Shown here: positions 26,184-33,332 of the stretch, piece after piece
Numbering within the stretch: position 1 is the stretch's first letter
Layout: the number at the start of each line of letters is the position of its first letter
Assembly: GCA_044227705.1 (NCBI GenBank)
Contig: JBGAWE010000020.1
Span: forward strand, 1-33,332
Direction of reading: 5' to 3'
Length of the DNA: 33,332 nt
Source: JANOQP01 sp044227705
Lineage (GTDB): Bacteria; Bacteroidota; Bacteroidia; Chitinophagales; Saprospiraceae
Notes under the pieces: generated by a model
Databases searched by the model: none
Seen by the model: the letters and a program-made list of their open reading frames with translations, nothing else
What the model was told of the DNA's origin: nothing
Made by a program: the position numbers and the translations under genes

Positions 26184-27798
26184 ATGAAAAAACTCCTTTT
26201 TGCGCTCTTTCTCCTGCCTTTCAGCATCCTTTCCGCTCAAAAGACGCTCGATTTCTACGACTTCGGCGTCCGTGAGGTGCGCATCGCTTTCTCCGAAAAG
26301 AACTGGGACAAAAAGCTCGACAGCATCCGCCGTGCCAACCCGCAGGGACGATTGACCTGTCAAGCCGTCGTCGACGGGCAGCGGTTCACCGACTGCGGCA
26401 TCCGCTACAAGGGAAATTCGAGCTACAAGAAGACGCGAAAACAGGGCTTCAAAAAGCTCCCGTTCAACCTCAAACTCGACTGGAAGAACGCCGACCAAGC
26501 ACTGCCTGGCGGCCAGACTGTTTTGAAATTGGCCAACGTGACTGGCGACCCCAGTTTCGTCCGCGAGGCGTTGACCTACGAAATCGCCCGCGATTACATG
26601 CCCGCGCCCCGTGCAAATTTCGTGAAACTGTACATCAACGAAGCTTTCTGGGGGCTGTACACCAATGTCGAGAGCATCGACGAGGTGTTTTTGAAAAAGA
26701 ACTTCGGGACGAAAAAGGGCGCGCTCGTCAAATGCGACCCGGAGACGGATGACAAGTTTCCGCCCGAAAAAGGATGCCCCAAGCTCGACGATAAAACACG
26801 GAAGGCTGACCTCACCCTTTTCTCGCAAGACTCGACCTGCCTGCCGAGCATCTATGAAATCGAGAGCCGGATGGGGTGGGGGAGCTTCCTGAACTTGATG
26901 AAAACGCTCAACCAGTCGCCCGAGAAAATCGAGAGCATCCTCAACGTCGACCAGACTTTGTGGATGCACGCCATCAACGATGTCGTCGTCAACCTCGACA
27001 GCTACTCGGGGCTGCTCTGCCACAACTACTACTTTTTTCAGGACACGACGGCCCGTTTCCAGCCGCTTTTGTGGGATTTGAACCTGTCGTTCGGCGGCTT
27101 CCGGCGGTTGGAACCGTCGGCCATGTCGGTCGATGCGATGGTGAAAATGCCGCTCTTTTTGCACGAAACGAACCCGAAACGGCCGCTCATCAGCCAGCTT
27201 TTAAAGAACCAGACGTATAAGAAAATCTACACGGCGCACGTCCGAACCATTCTCAACGACTGGTTTTCCAACGAAAAATACCTGCGCCGCGCCCGCGAAA
27301 TGCAGGCCGTCATCAAAAGCTGGGTCGAGAGCGACTCGGTGAAACTGTACGACATCAAAGGCTTCGAGGCGAACCTGATCGAGACCGTCACGGCCGTCGT
27401 CGGCAAGGACAAGGAGGACGTCGTCGGCCTCGAGGAGTTGATGAAGCCGCGCACGGCCTTCCTCCTCGCGCAGCCCGCGCTGGCAGCGGGGAACGCCTGT
27501 CATCAGTCAGTTGATCTTCCACGAGACGAACGGGACGCTCGAGTTTTCGGCCCGAATCGAGAAACGGGGCCGCGCGGCGACCATTTTCTATCGCTCACGA
27601 CGCTCGCCCGTTTACCATCGGTTGCCTTTTAACGACGACGGCCTCAACGGCGACGGCGAGCGCAACGATGGGATGTTCTTCGCCCGCATCGAGGCGGGGA
27701 AAGTGGCGCAGTTTTATATCCTAGCGGAGAACGCGGAGGCAGTGGCGCTTTTTCCGGAGAAGGGCGCGCGGGAGCCGATGGCGGTGAGGCGGCCGTGA
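26184..27798 (+). CDS. Secreted CotH-kinase family protein (one frameshift)
   Basis: A CotH-type protein; family members are atypical protein kinases acting on spore-coat or surface proteins. Signal peptide MKKLLFALFLLPFSILSAQ, then CGIRYKGNSSYKKTRKQGFK, LKLANVTGDPSFVREALTYE, YINEAFWGLYTNVESIDEVF, and the Mg-binding/active segment FQPLLWDLNLSFGG, all typical of CotH. The frame breaks at about 27490: the first part runs on to a false stop at 27632, while the family-like C-terminal domain continues one base over as VISQLIFHETNGTLEFSARI ... FNDDGLNGDGERNDG ... QFYILAENAEAVALFPEKG and stops at 27798. The span is 538 codons plus one base, so one extra base (GGGGAACG for GGGACG) explains it. The C-terminal part resembles the beta-domain often found after CotH in Bacteroidota. 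Confidence 0.88.
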
Positions 27799-27844
27799 GT
27801 GTTTTTATGGCGTGAGATGGGAACACGGATGATAAAGTAAGGTG

Positions 27845-27895
27845 GTGGCTCGAAGGTGTTGAAGCGAGCCTTTCGGGTCAACACTTTCGAGCCAC
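27845..27895. repeat. Long inverted repeat (18-bp stem, one mismatch) upstream of the T9SS cargo gene
   Basis: GTGGCTCGAAGGTGTTGA at 27845-27862 is matched by TCAACACTTTCGAGCCAC at 27878-27895, with one non-Watson-Crick position and a 15-base loop. No T-run follows, so it is not a standard terminator. A second perfect hairpin, AACCAG-AATGAA-CTGGTT, follows immediately at 27896-27913. Confidence 0.85.
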
Positions 27896-27925
27896 AACCA
27901 GAATGAACTGGTTCAGCGGAAAACC

Positions 27926-27933
27926 TACTTTTG
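27926..27933 (+). promoter_or_regulatory. -7 box (TACTTTTG) of the T9SS cargo gene
   Basis: A perfect TAnnTTTG match 19 bp before the ATG at 27953, directly after the two hairpins. Confidence 0.55.
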
Positions 27934-27952
27934 CCGATACCTTTTTCTCAAA

Positions 27953-29158
27953 ATGGATTCTGGCATGAGCAAATTTTCACTCCACTCGTTCCTCTTGCCT
28001 CCCCTTGCCCGGTTCCGGAGCCTAACCGCAAGACAAGCGATGCTCTATTGTATCCTTGCTTGGAATATCGTACAGCCTGCTTCGGCTCAAATTACCATTA
28101 CCAATTCTGTATTTCCGGCGGTTGGCGACACGCACCACTATCTTTTTGGCAATCAGCCCGGGGCAATCAACCAGATTTTTACTCCTCCGGGCGGTAATCA
28201 AATTTGGGATTTGAGCGGTTTGCAATCGACCCAAACTTGGAACCAAAACATGCAAAATCCTGCCTCGGGTGCAGCCCAAGCATTGTTTCCCGCGGCAAGT
28301 GTTTTGTATAAGCCGGCAAACTCAAGTTCGGAGGTATATCTGCAAGTCACCGGAACCCAGGTTCTTGACCTTGGCTATTTTGGGCAAGACGAACTGGGCT
28401 TGGGACTGGATTTATTGTTTAAAAAGTCGCCGGGCCTTGAAGCGGCGTGGGCACCAGCCAACTTCTTTGACATCCATCAAAGCTCTTCCAATGTCTTAAC
28501 TGCCTTTGATGCACCTATGGCCCCTGCTGTTTTATTGAACCTTGCTCCAACGGCTGACTCTTTCCGGATCCGGGTTACCTATCAACGCCTTGGTGTTATT
28601 GATGCTTTTGGTTCGTTGTCTATCCCCGGCGGCACTTTTGATGTGCTGCGGAAAAAACAGACCGAATACAAGTCCACTGCAGTGGATGTAAAGGTGGCCC
28701 CGCTGGGTTGGATTGATATTTCGACCATTGGAGGCCAACAGATCCTTCCTCTGGGGACGGATACGATTACCTCTTTTCATTTCCTGAACAACGTATCCAA
28801 AGAGTCTATCGCGATTTGCACCCTCAATACGGCACAGAACGCGGTAACGAGTGTTCAATACAAAAACGTAAACCCTTCCGCCAGCACTGCTGTACCAACT
28901 CTGGAAGAATCGCTGATCGCCTATCCCAATCCGGTTCACCAGACGCTTTATGTGCATTTCATCAACAACACAAAGGCAAGCCTCCAGCTTAAAATGATAA
29001 ACCAATATGGAAGCCAAGCTTTGGAGCAAACGGTAGATTCACCCTCAACAGAAAATGGGATTGCTGTCCCAGTTGACAACCTGCCTTCTGGTATTTATGA
29101 GTTGATAATAAAGCATGGCGGGGCGATAATTGGACAAACAAGGATAGTCAAAATTTGA
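27953..29158 (+). CDS. Secreted protein with T9SS type A C-terminal sorting domain; AT-rich relative to its neighbours
   Basis: A 401-residue exported protein. A long N-terminal region ends in a signal peptide (MLYCILAWNIVQPASAQ; the in-frame ATG at 28040 would also serve as a start). The mature part is beta-rich and unrecognised (QIWDLSGLQSTQTWNQN; FRIRVTYQRLGVIDAFGSLS). The last 85 residues form a T9SS type A sorting domain: LIAYPNPVHQTLYVHF, then NLPSGIYELIIKHGGAIIGQ and the terminal RIVKI. Such proteins cross the outer membrane by T9SS and are attached or released. Base composition stands out: hand-counted 60-base lines give 42-52 percent GC here against 60-68 percent in flanking genes, with A/T-ending codons frequent. 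That points to recent acquisition or a relaxed codon bias. Function unknown. Confidence 0.85.
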   Translation: MDSGMSKFSLHSFLLPPLARFRSLTARQAMLYCILAWNIVQPASAQITITNSVFPAVGDTHHYLFGNQPGAINQIFTPPGGNQIWDLSGLQSTQTWNQNMQNPASGAAQALFPAASVLYKPANSSSEVYLQVTGTQVLDLGYFGQDELGLGLDLLFKKSPGLEAAWAPANFFDIHQSSSNVLTAFDAPMAPAVLLNLAPTADSFRIRVTYQRLGVIDAFGSLSIPGGTFDVLRKKQTEYKSTAVDVKVAPLGWIDISTIGGQQILPLGTDTITSFHFLNNVSKESIAICTLNTAQNAVTSVQYKNVNPSASTAVPTLEESLIAYPNPVHQTLYVHFINNTKASLQLKMINQYGSQALEQTVDSPSTENGIAVPVDNLPSGIYELIIKHGGAIIGQTRIVKI

Positions 29159-29221
29159 GGATGTAGGGAAGGCGTTATTTCCCTCGCCAGCTTTGTTTCT
29201 TCGCCCCGAATTTCCCTTTCC

Positions 29222-30697
29222 ATGCAAAAAATCCTCATCGCCAACCGAGGCGAAATCGCCCTGCGCATCATGCGAACCGCCCGCCGCATGGGCATCCGCA
29301 CGGTGGCTGTCTTTTCCGAAGCAGACCGCTCTTCGCCCCATGTCCGCTTTGCCGATGAGGCGGTCTGCATCGGCCCTGCTGCCAGTTCGCAGAGCTATCT
29401 GCGGGGCGACGCCATCATTGAGGCAGCCCGCTCGACGGGCGCGGAGGGCATCCACCCCGGCTATGGTTTTTTGAGCGAGAATGCGGCATTTGCTCAAAAG
29501 GTGGCCGACGCAGGCCTGACTTTCATTGGCCCGCGCCCTGCGAGTATCGAGGTCATGGGCAGCAAGCTTGCGGCGAAGGAAGCCGCCAAGAAGTTCAACG
29601 TCCCGATGGTTCCGGGCATCGAGGAGGCCATCACCGATGTCGAGATGGCGAAGGAAATCGGCCGCCGCGTTGGCTATCCTATCTTGATAAAAGCCTCGGC
29701 GGGCGGCGGTGGAAAGGGGATGCGCATCGTCGAGCGCGAGGAGGACACCCGCGAACAGATGGAGCGCGCCATCTCGGAGGCGCAGTCGGCGTTCGGCGAC
29801 GGGTCGGTGTTCATCGAAAAATACGTCGCCTCGCCCCGCCACGTCGAGGTGCAAATCATGGCCGACCAGCACGGCAACACGGTCTATCTTTTTGAAAGGG
29901 AATGCTCGGTGCAGCGCAGGCACCAGAAAGTGGTCGAGGAGGCCCCTTCTGCCGTCCTCACAGCAGAATTGCGGCGCGAGATGGGCGACGCGGCCGTCCG
30001 CGTGGCGGAAAGCTGCGGCTATGTTGGCGCGGGGACGGTCGAGTTCCTCCTCGACGAGCGGCTCAACTTCTATTTCCTCGAGATGAACACCCGCCTCCAA
30101 GTGGAGCACCCGGTAACGGAGCTGATCACCGGCCTCGACCTCGTAGAATTGCAGATAAGGGTGGCGCGGGGCGAAAAACTTTCTTTCTCACAAAATGATC
30201 TCGCCATCAACGGCCACGCCATTGAGCTGCGTGTCTACGCAGAAGACCCGATGGACAACTTCCTCCCCTCCACCGGCCGCCTCTCGCGCTACCGCCCGCC
30301 CGTGGGCCCCGGCATCCGTGTCGACGACGGCTTCACGGAAGGGATGGACATCCCGATCTACTACGACCCTATGATCGCCAAGCTCTGCGCGCACGGCGCG
30401 ACGCGGGCGGAGGCCATCGAAAAGCTCCTCGCCGCCATCGCCGACTACGAAATCGAGGGCGTGGCGACCACTTTGGGGTTCGGGCGGTTTGTCTTGCGAC
30501 ACCCGGCATTCGTCTCGGGAGCGTTCGACACGCATTTTGTCAAGAACTATTTCTCTCCAGAGTTGCTGGTCAACTCTGAAAAAGAGGCGGCCGAGATCGC
30601 GGCGGAACTTGGGCTACGGCTTTATCTGGATGAGAAGAAAAGGCTGCGCGTCCCGAGAAACCCGGCTTCCGATTGGGCGAAGCGGGTCGCGGTTTGA
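29222..30697 (+). CDS. accC: Biotin carboxylase subunit of acetyl-/propionyl-CoA carboxylase
   Basis: Carboxylates biotin on a carrier protein using ATP and bicarbonate. The 491-residue protein shows the full enzyme: N-terminal MQKILIANRGEIALRIMRTA, GIHPGYGFLSENA, ATP-grasp loop KASAGGGGKGMRIV, FIEKYVASPRHVEVQIMAD, ECSVQRRHQKVVEEAPS, and EMNTRLQVEHPVTELITG with the conserved active-site arginine. A C-terminal extension of about 40 residues beyond classical AccC (about 450) is like that of acyl-CoA carboxylases of this phylum. There is no biotinyl domain on the protein and no accB or carboxyltransferase gene next to it, so partners are elsewhere; acetyl- versus propionyl-CoA specificity cannot be told. 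DUF1080 follows 33 bp downstream. Confidence 0.94.
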   Translation: MQKILIANRGEIALRIMRTARRMGIRTVAVFSEADRSSPHVRFADEAVCIGPAASSQSYLRGDAIIEAARSTGAEGIHPGYGFLSENAAFAQKVADAGLTFIGPRPASIEVMGSKLAAKEAAKKFNVPMVPGIEEAITDVEMAKEIGRRVGYPILIKASAGGGGKGMRIVEREEDTREQMERAISEAQSAFGDGSVFIEKYVASPRHVEVQIMADQHGNTVYLFERECSVQRRHQKVVEEAPSAVLTAELRREMGDAAVRVAESCGYVGAGTVEFLLDERLNFYFLEMNTRLQVEHPVTELITGLDLVELQIRVARGEKLSFSQNDLAINGHAIELRVYAEDPMDNFLPSTGRLSRYRPPVGPGIRVDDGFTEGMDIPIYYDPMIAKLCAHGATRAEAIEKLLAAIADYEIEGVATTLGFGRFVLRHPAFVSGAFDTHFVKNYFSPELLVNSEKEAAEIAAELGLRLYLDEKKRLRVPRNPASDWAKRVAV

Positions 30698-30730
30698 AGT
30701 TTTCTTTCCTTTGCGGAAATCTGTTTATTG

Positions 30731-31474
30731 ATGAAAAAGCAACTTTTAGGGGCAGTTCTCCTCTTTCCCATCCTCCTTTCCGCCCAAATCACCGACCCGA
30801 AGGCGACCGAGGTCTGGTCGCCCGAGCCGAGAATCGTCACCCCCGGCGCCACGCAGGCCGATGCGCCGAGCGATGCCATCGTCCTTTTCAACGGGAAGAA
30901 CCTCGACAACTGGGTGAGCTTCAACGACTCCACCAAAGCCGCCGGTTGGACCATCAACCCCGACGGCTCCATGACCGTCAAGCACGGCGAGGGCGACATC
31001 CGCACGAAATGGCGATTCGGAAGCTGCCAGCTCCACCTCGAATGGCGCGAGCCCACGCCCGTGAACGGCGAAAGCCAGATGCGCGGCAACAGCGGCATCT
31101 TCTTCCAGAACCGCTACGAGGTGCAGGTGCTCGACTGCTTTGAGAACAAAACCTACTCGAACGGCCAGACCGGCTCGATTTACAAACAGCACATCCCGCT
31201 CGTCAACGTTTGCCGCAAGCCGGGCGAATGGCAGACCTACGACATCATTTTCAACGCGCCCGTCTTCAACCGCGACGGCATCCTCACTGCGCCGGGCCAT
31301 TTCACCGTCATCCAGAACGGCGTCCTCATTCAAAACAACGTCGAACTAAAGGGAACCACCGAGTACATCGGCCTTCCGAGGAACATCGCGCACGGGCCGG
31401 ACTTCCTCAAACTCCAAGACCACGACCCGAACGGGCTGGTGAGCTACCGGAACATCTGGCTCCGAGTTCTTTGA
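30731..31474 (+). CDS. Secreted DUF1080 (3-keto-disaccharide hydrolase-like) protein
   Basis: A 247-residue exported protein with signal peptide MKKQLLGAVLLFPILLSAQ, then the DUF1080 beta-sandwich: AIVLFNGKNLDNWVSF, FGSCQLHLEWREPTPV, RGNSGIFFQNRYEVQVLD, YSNGQTGSIYKQHIPLVN, and PDFLKLQDHDPNGLVSYRNI. Some DUF1080 members hydrolyse 3-keto-glycosides; others are uncharacterised lectin-like proteins of planctomycetes and Bacteroidota. The ATG at 30731 is preferred over the TTG one codon earlier. It may be cotranscribed with accC (33-bp gap), though no functional link is evident. A strong terminator follows. Confidence 0.88.
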   Translation: MKKQLLGAVLLFPILLSAQITDPKATEVWSPEPRIVTPGATQADAPSDAIVLFNGKNLDNWVSFNDSTKAAGWTINPDGSMTVKHGEGDIRTKWRFGSCQLHLEWREPTPVNGESQMRGNSGIFFQNRYEVQVLDCFENKTYSNGQTGSIYKQHIPLVNVCRKPGEWQTYDIIFNAPVFNRDGILTAPGHFTVIQNGVLIQNNVELKGTTEYIGLPRNIAHGPDFLKLQDHDPNGLVSYRNIWLRVL

Positions 31475-31506
31475 AAGCTGAATGACCATTCATTCCGCAT
31501 TGAAAC

Positions 31507-31545
31507 AAGAAAGCGGCCCCGTCCTCCGGGTGCCGCTTTCTTTTT
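31507..31545 (+). terminator. Rho-independent terminator after the DUF1080 gene
   Basis: AAGAAAGCGGC pairs with GCCGCTTTCTT across a 14-base loop and is followed by further T, 32 bp past the stop. The symmetrical A and T runs allow use from either side. Confidence 0.88.
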
Positions 31546-31663
31546 GAAACAAACAAAACCAACTAATAACCCTAAAAAAATTCGTTCAAACCGGCCTGAA
31601 AACGGGGCAGGGGAGCGGTGCGCTGCCTCGGTAGCGCGGAAATTTATTTCCGGCCGCGACAGG

Positions 31664-32569
31664 TTAAACCAGCTTGTGGCCGTTGAGGAAGTCCGTGGCG
31701 GACATCCGCCTTTTGCCTTCGATTTGGAGTTCGAGGACTTCCAGCCAGCCGTCTTTGGCAGCGAATCGGAGGCGTTTTTTGCCGTCCGTTTCCCACGAAC
31801 CGGGTGTTTCGGAATGGACGGTTTCCAGTTTTTGGGTTTTAAAGATTTTCAGGTTCTTTCCCTCAAACGTCGTCCATGCGCCGGGGTGCGGGGCGAGGCC
31901 GCGGACGAGGTTGTGCAACTCGCCGACGGTCTTTTCAAAGTCAAGTTGGCAGGTTTCGTGGAAAATCTTCGGCGCGTGGCTGACGAGTGAGAGGTGCTGC
32001 GGCTGGCCGACGGCCGTCCCGTTCTCTATGGCTCTGACTGTTTTCAAAACCAGTTTCGCCCCGATTTCCATCATCCGGTCGTGGACTTCGCCCGCCGTTT
32101 CATCGGGGCCGATGGGCAGTTTTTCAGAGAAAAGAAGGTCGCCCGTGTCGATTTCGTGTTTGAGGAAGAACGTCGTGCAGCCGGTTTCCGCCTCGCCGTT
32201 GATGACGGCCCAGTTGATGGGGGCCGCCCCGCGATATTTTGGGAGGAGCGAGCCGTGCAAGTTGAAAGTGCCGAGGCGGGGCATCGTCCAGACAACTTCG
32301 GGCAGCATCCGAAAGGCGACGACGATTTGAAGGTCGGCCCGAAAACTGGCCAATTCTTCCAGAAAAGCAGCGTTTTTGAGCCTTTCCGGCTGCAAAACAG
32401 GCAAGTCGCGCTCGACGGCAAACTTCTTCACGGCCGATTGGATGGTGCCGAGGCGGCCCCCTTCGCGGTCGGGCGCGGTGACGACGGCGACCACGTCGTA
32501 GTTGTTTTCCAGCAAAAGCCGCAGCGGCGCGACGGCGAACTCGGGGGTGCCGAGGTAGATGATGCGCAT
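31664..32569 (-). CDS. fmt: Methionyl-tRNA formyltransferase
   Basis: Formylates Met-tRNAfMet for translation initiation, using 10-formyl-tetrahydrofolate. The 301-residue protein begins MRIIYLGTPEFAVAPLRLLL. It has the catalytic motif FNLHGSLLPKYRGAAPINWA with Asn and His, then the aspartate in LKHEIDTGDLLF, and the C-terminal OB-like tRNA-binding domain (GLAPHPGAWTTFEGKNLKIF). Length is normal. The ATG at 32569 is fixed by the family start. A minus-strand GAGATTTG at 32584-32591, resembling the aroK/purN boxes, could be its -7 element with a very short leader. It is not next to def, its frequent neighbour. Divergent from aacS across 36 bp. Confidence 0.96.
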   Translation of the reverse strand: MRIIYLGTPEFAVAPLRLLLENNYDVVAVVTAPDREGGRLGTIQSAVKKFAVERDLPVLQPERLKNAAFLEELASFRADLQIVVAFRMLPEVVWTMPRLGTFNLHGSLLPKYRGAAPINWAVINGEAETGCTTFFLKHEIDTGDLLFSEKLPIGPDETAGEVHDRMMEIGAKLVLKTVRAIENGTAVGQPQHLSLVSHAPKIFHETCQLDFEKTVGELHNLVRGLAPHPGAWTTFEGKNLKIFKTQKLETVHSETPGSWETDGKKRLRFAAKDGWLEVLELQIEGKRRMSATDFLNGHKLV

Positions 32570-32605
32570 GGTCGATTTTCGGGCAAATCTCTCTTTTTTT
32601 GCCGC

Positions 32606-33332
32606 ATGGAAAACGATGCCCGCCTCCTCTGGCAACCTTCGGAGGCCTTCCAAAGAAACTCCAACCTCCGCCACTACATGGACTGGCTGGCCTCGAACGG
32701 CCTCCAATTTTACAGCTATCGAGACCTCCAAAAGTGGTCGGCCGAGCAGCCTGCGATGTTCTGGGAAAGCCTGTGGCACTACTTCAAAATCATCCACCAT
32801 TCTCCTTACAAGTCCGTCCTCGAAGGGAGGCAGATGCCTGATTGTCAATGGTTTATCGGCGCAACATTGAACTATGCCGAGCATATTTTCAGACAGTCGA
32901 CCGACGACCGCCCGGCCTTGATTTTCCAAAAAGAAGGCGGGCAGCCGGCCGAGATGTCGTGGGCGGAACTGGAAAGACAGACGGCCGCCGTCGCCCGTTT
33001 TTTGAAAAAAAGAGGGGTGGGAAAGGGAGACCGCGTCGTCGGCTTCCTCCCGAACTCGCCGGAGGCCGTCGTGGCCTGCCTCGCCGCGATTTCTATGGGG
33101 GCAACATGGTCGTGCTGCTCGCCCGACTTCGGCGCGGCCTCCGTCGCCGACCGCTTCCAGCAGATCGAGCCGAAGGTTCTTTTTGCCGTCGACGGCTACC
33201 GATACGGCGGCAAGGCGTTCGACAAAACCGAGGTCGTCGCCGAACTGACCGGCCTTTTGCCGACGGTGGAGACGGTGGTTTTCATCCCTTTTTTGAATGA
33301 AACCGCTGCAAAACCAATCGAGTCCGCCGTCA
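32606..33332 (+). CDS. Acetoacetate--CoA ligase, N-terminal part
   Basis: An open frame of 242 codons from the ATG at 32606 runs off the right edge. It begins MENDARLLWQPSEAFQRNSN and continues with the acetoacetyl-CoA synthetase type N-terminal domain (ALNYAEH-like segment here GATLNYAEHIFRQSTDDRPA), then the acyl-adenylate-forming fold (MSWAELERQTAAVARFLKKR, VVGFLPNSPEAVVACLAAIS, GATWSCCSPDFGAASVADRF). The S-C-C-S-P-D-F-G-x-x-S-V-x-D-R-F run is distinctive of acetoacetate ligases as opposed to acetyl-CoA synthetase. It would activate acetoacetate to acetoacetyl-CoA in the cytoplasm. The ATP-binding and C-terminal parts lie outside the window. It shares a 36-bp gap with divergent fmt, so its promoter must be very close to the start. 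Confidence 0.88.
   Translation, partial: MENDARLLWQPSEAFQRNSNLRHYMDWLASNGLQFYSYRDLQKWSAEQPAMFWESLWHYFKIIHHSPYKSVLEGRQMPDCQWFIGATLNYAEHIFRQSTDDRPALIFQKEGGQPAEMSWAELERQTAAVARFLKKRGVGKGDRVVGFLPNSPEAVVACLAAISMGATWSCCSPDFGAASVADRFQQIEPKVLFAVDGYRYGGKAFDKTEVVAELTGLLPTVETVVFIPFLNETAAKPIESAV

Noticed and set aside
27845..27913. Integron attC-like or attachment site
   Set aside because: The stems are long and symmetrical, but I cannot find the R-type core triplets (GTTRRRY/RYYYAAC) or an integrase, so only an inverted repeat is claimed.
29222..31474. accC and DUF1080 as a functional operon
   Set aside because: The 33-bp gap permits cotranscription, but the products have no known link and a signal-peptide hydrolase-like protein is unlikely to serve biotin carboxylase.

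Overview
The window looks like a chromosomal segment of a GC-rich Bacteroidota bacterium, most likely in the Saprospiria (Lewinella/Haliscomenobacter-like). The basis is a TonB-dependent receptor with a carboxypeptidase-like N-terminal domain, a protein with a type IX secretion (T9SS) C-terminal sorting domain, a PorT-type barrel, a PorE-like TPR/beta-propeller protein, CotH and DUF1080 secreted proteins, few Shine-Dalgarno sequences, and repeated Bacteroidota-type -7 boxes (TAnnTTTG and a TAnnTTCG variant) just upstream of starts. The lineage is an inference; no rRNA or tRNA gene is present to anchor it.

Layout. 1-138 is the start of a four-helix-bundle protein gene (minus strand, cut by the window edge), followed by an octamer repeat. 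274-2659 is a TonB-dependent receptor (minus, one frameshift). 2878-5358 is clpC (minus). 5737-8948 is a plus-strand series: STAS protein, TPR membrane protein, small membrane protein, yajC, Pro/Ala-rich exported protein and plsC. 8936-10094 holds an unknown gene and aroK (minus), divergent from purN (10223) across a mirror-image promoter region. 10892-14328 carries an outer-membrane lipoprotein, a DinB-like protein and a TPR/propeller/SPOR protein (frameshift). 14407-16233 has a BON-LysM protein and an Asp-box propeller lipoprotein (minus). 16382-17684 is a broken photolyase, convergent with bcp, which is coupled to thrS (minus). A PorT-type barrel (minus) is divergent from an ABC exporter (21022-22791, two frameshifts). 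Two cold-shock genes with matching leaders follow, then an ALDH8-type dehydrogenase, rluD, a CotH protein (frameshift), an unusually AT-rich T9SS cargo protein, a biotin carboxylase and a DUF1080 protein. fmt (minus) is divergent from the start of an acetoacetyl-CoA synthetase gene, which runs off the right edge.

Most genes are housekeeping (ClpC proteolysis, YajC/Sec, phospholipid, shikimate and purine synthesis, tRNA charging and formylation, rRNA pseudouridylation) mixed with envelope and surface proteins. I see no phage, transposase, CRISPR array, toxin-antitoxin or defence island. The most notable signals are: (i) six reading-frame breaks plus one internal deletion in five genes; (ii) twin csp genes sharing a 5'-terminal hairpin leader; (iii) a PorE-like protein ending in SPOR rather than OmpA; (iv) mirror-image aroK/purN promoters; (v) a hairpin plus T-run at the predicted thrS transcription start; (vi) an AT-rich T9SS cargo gene preceded by two strong hairpins. 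None of these by itself establishes a new system.
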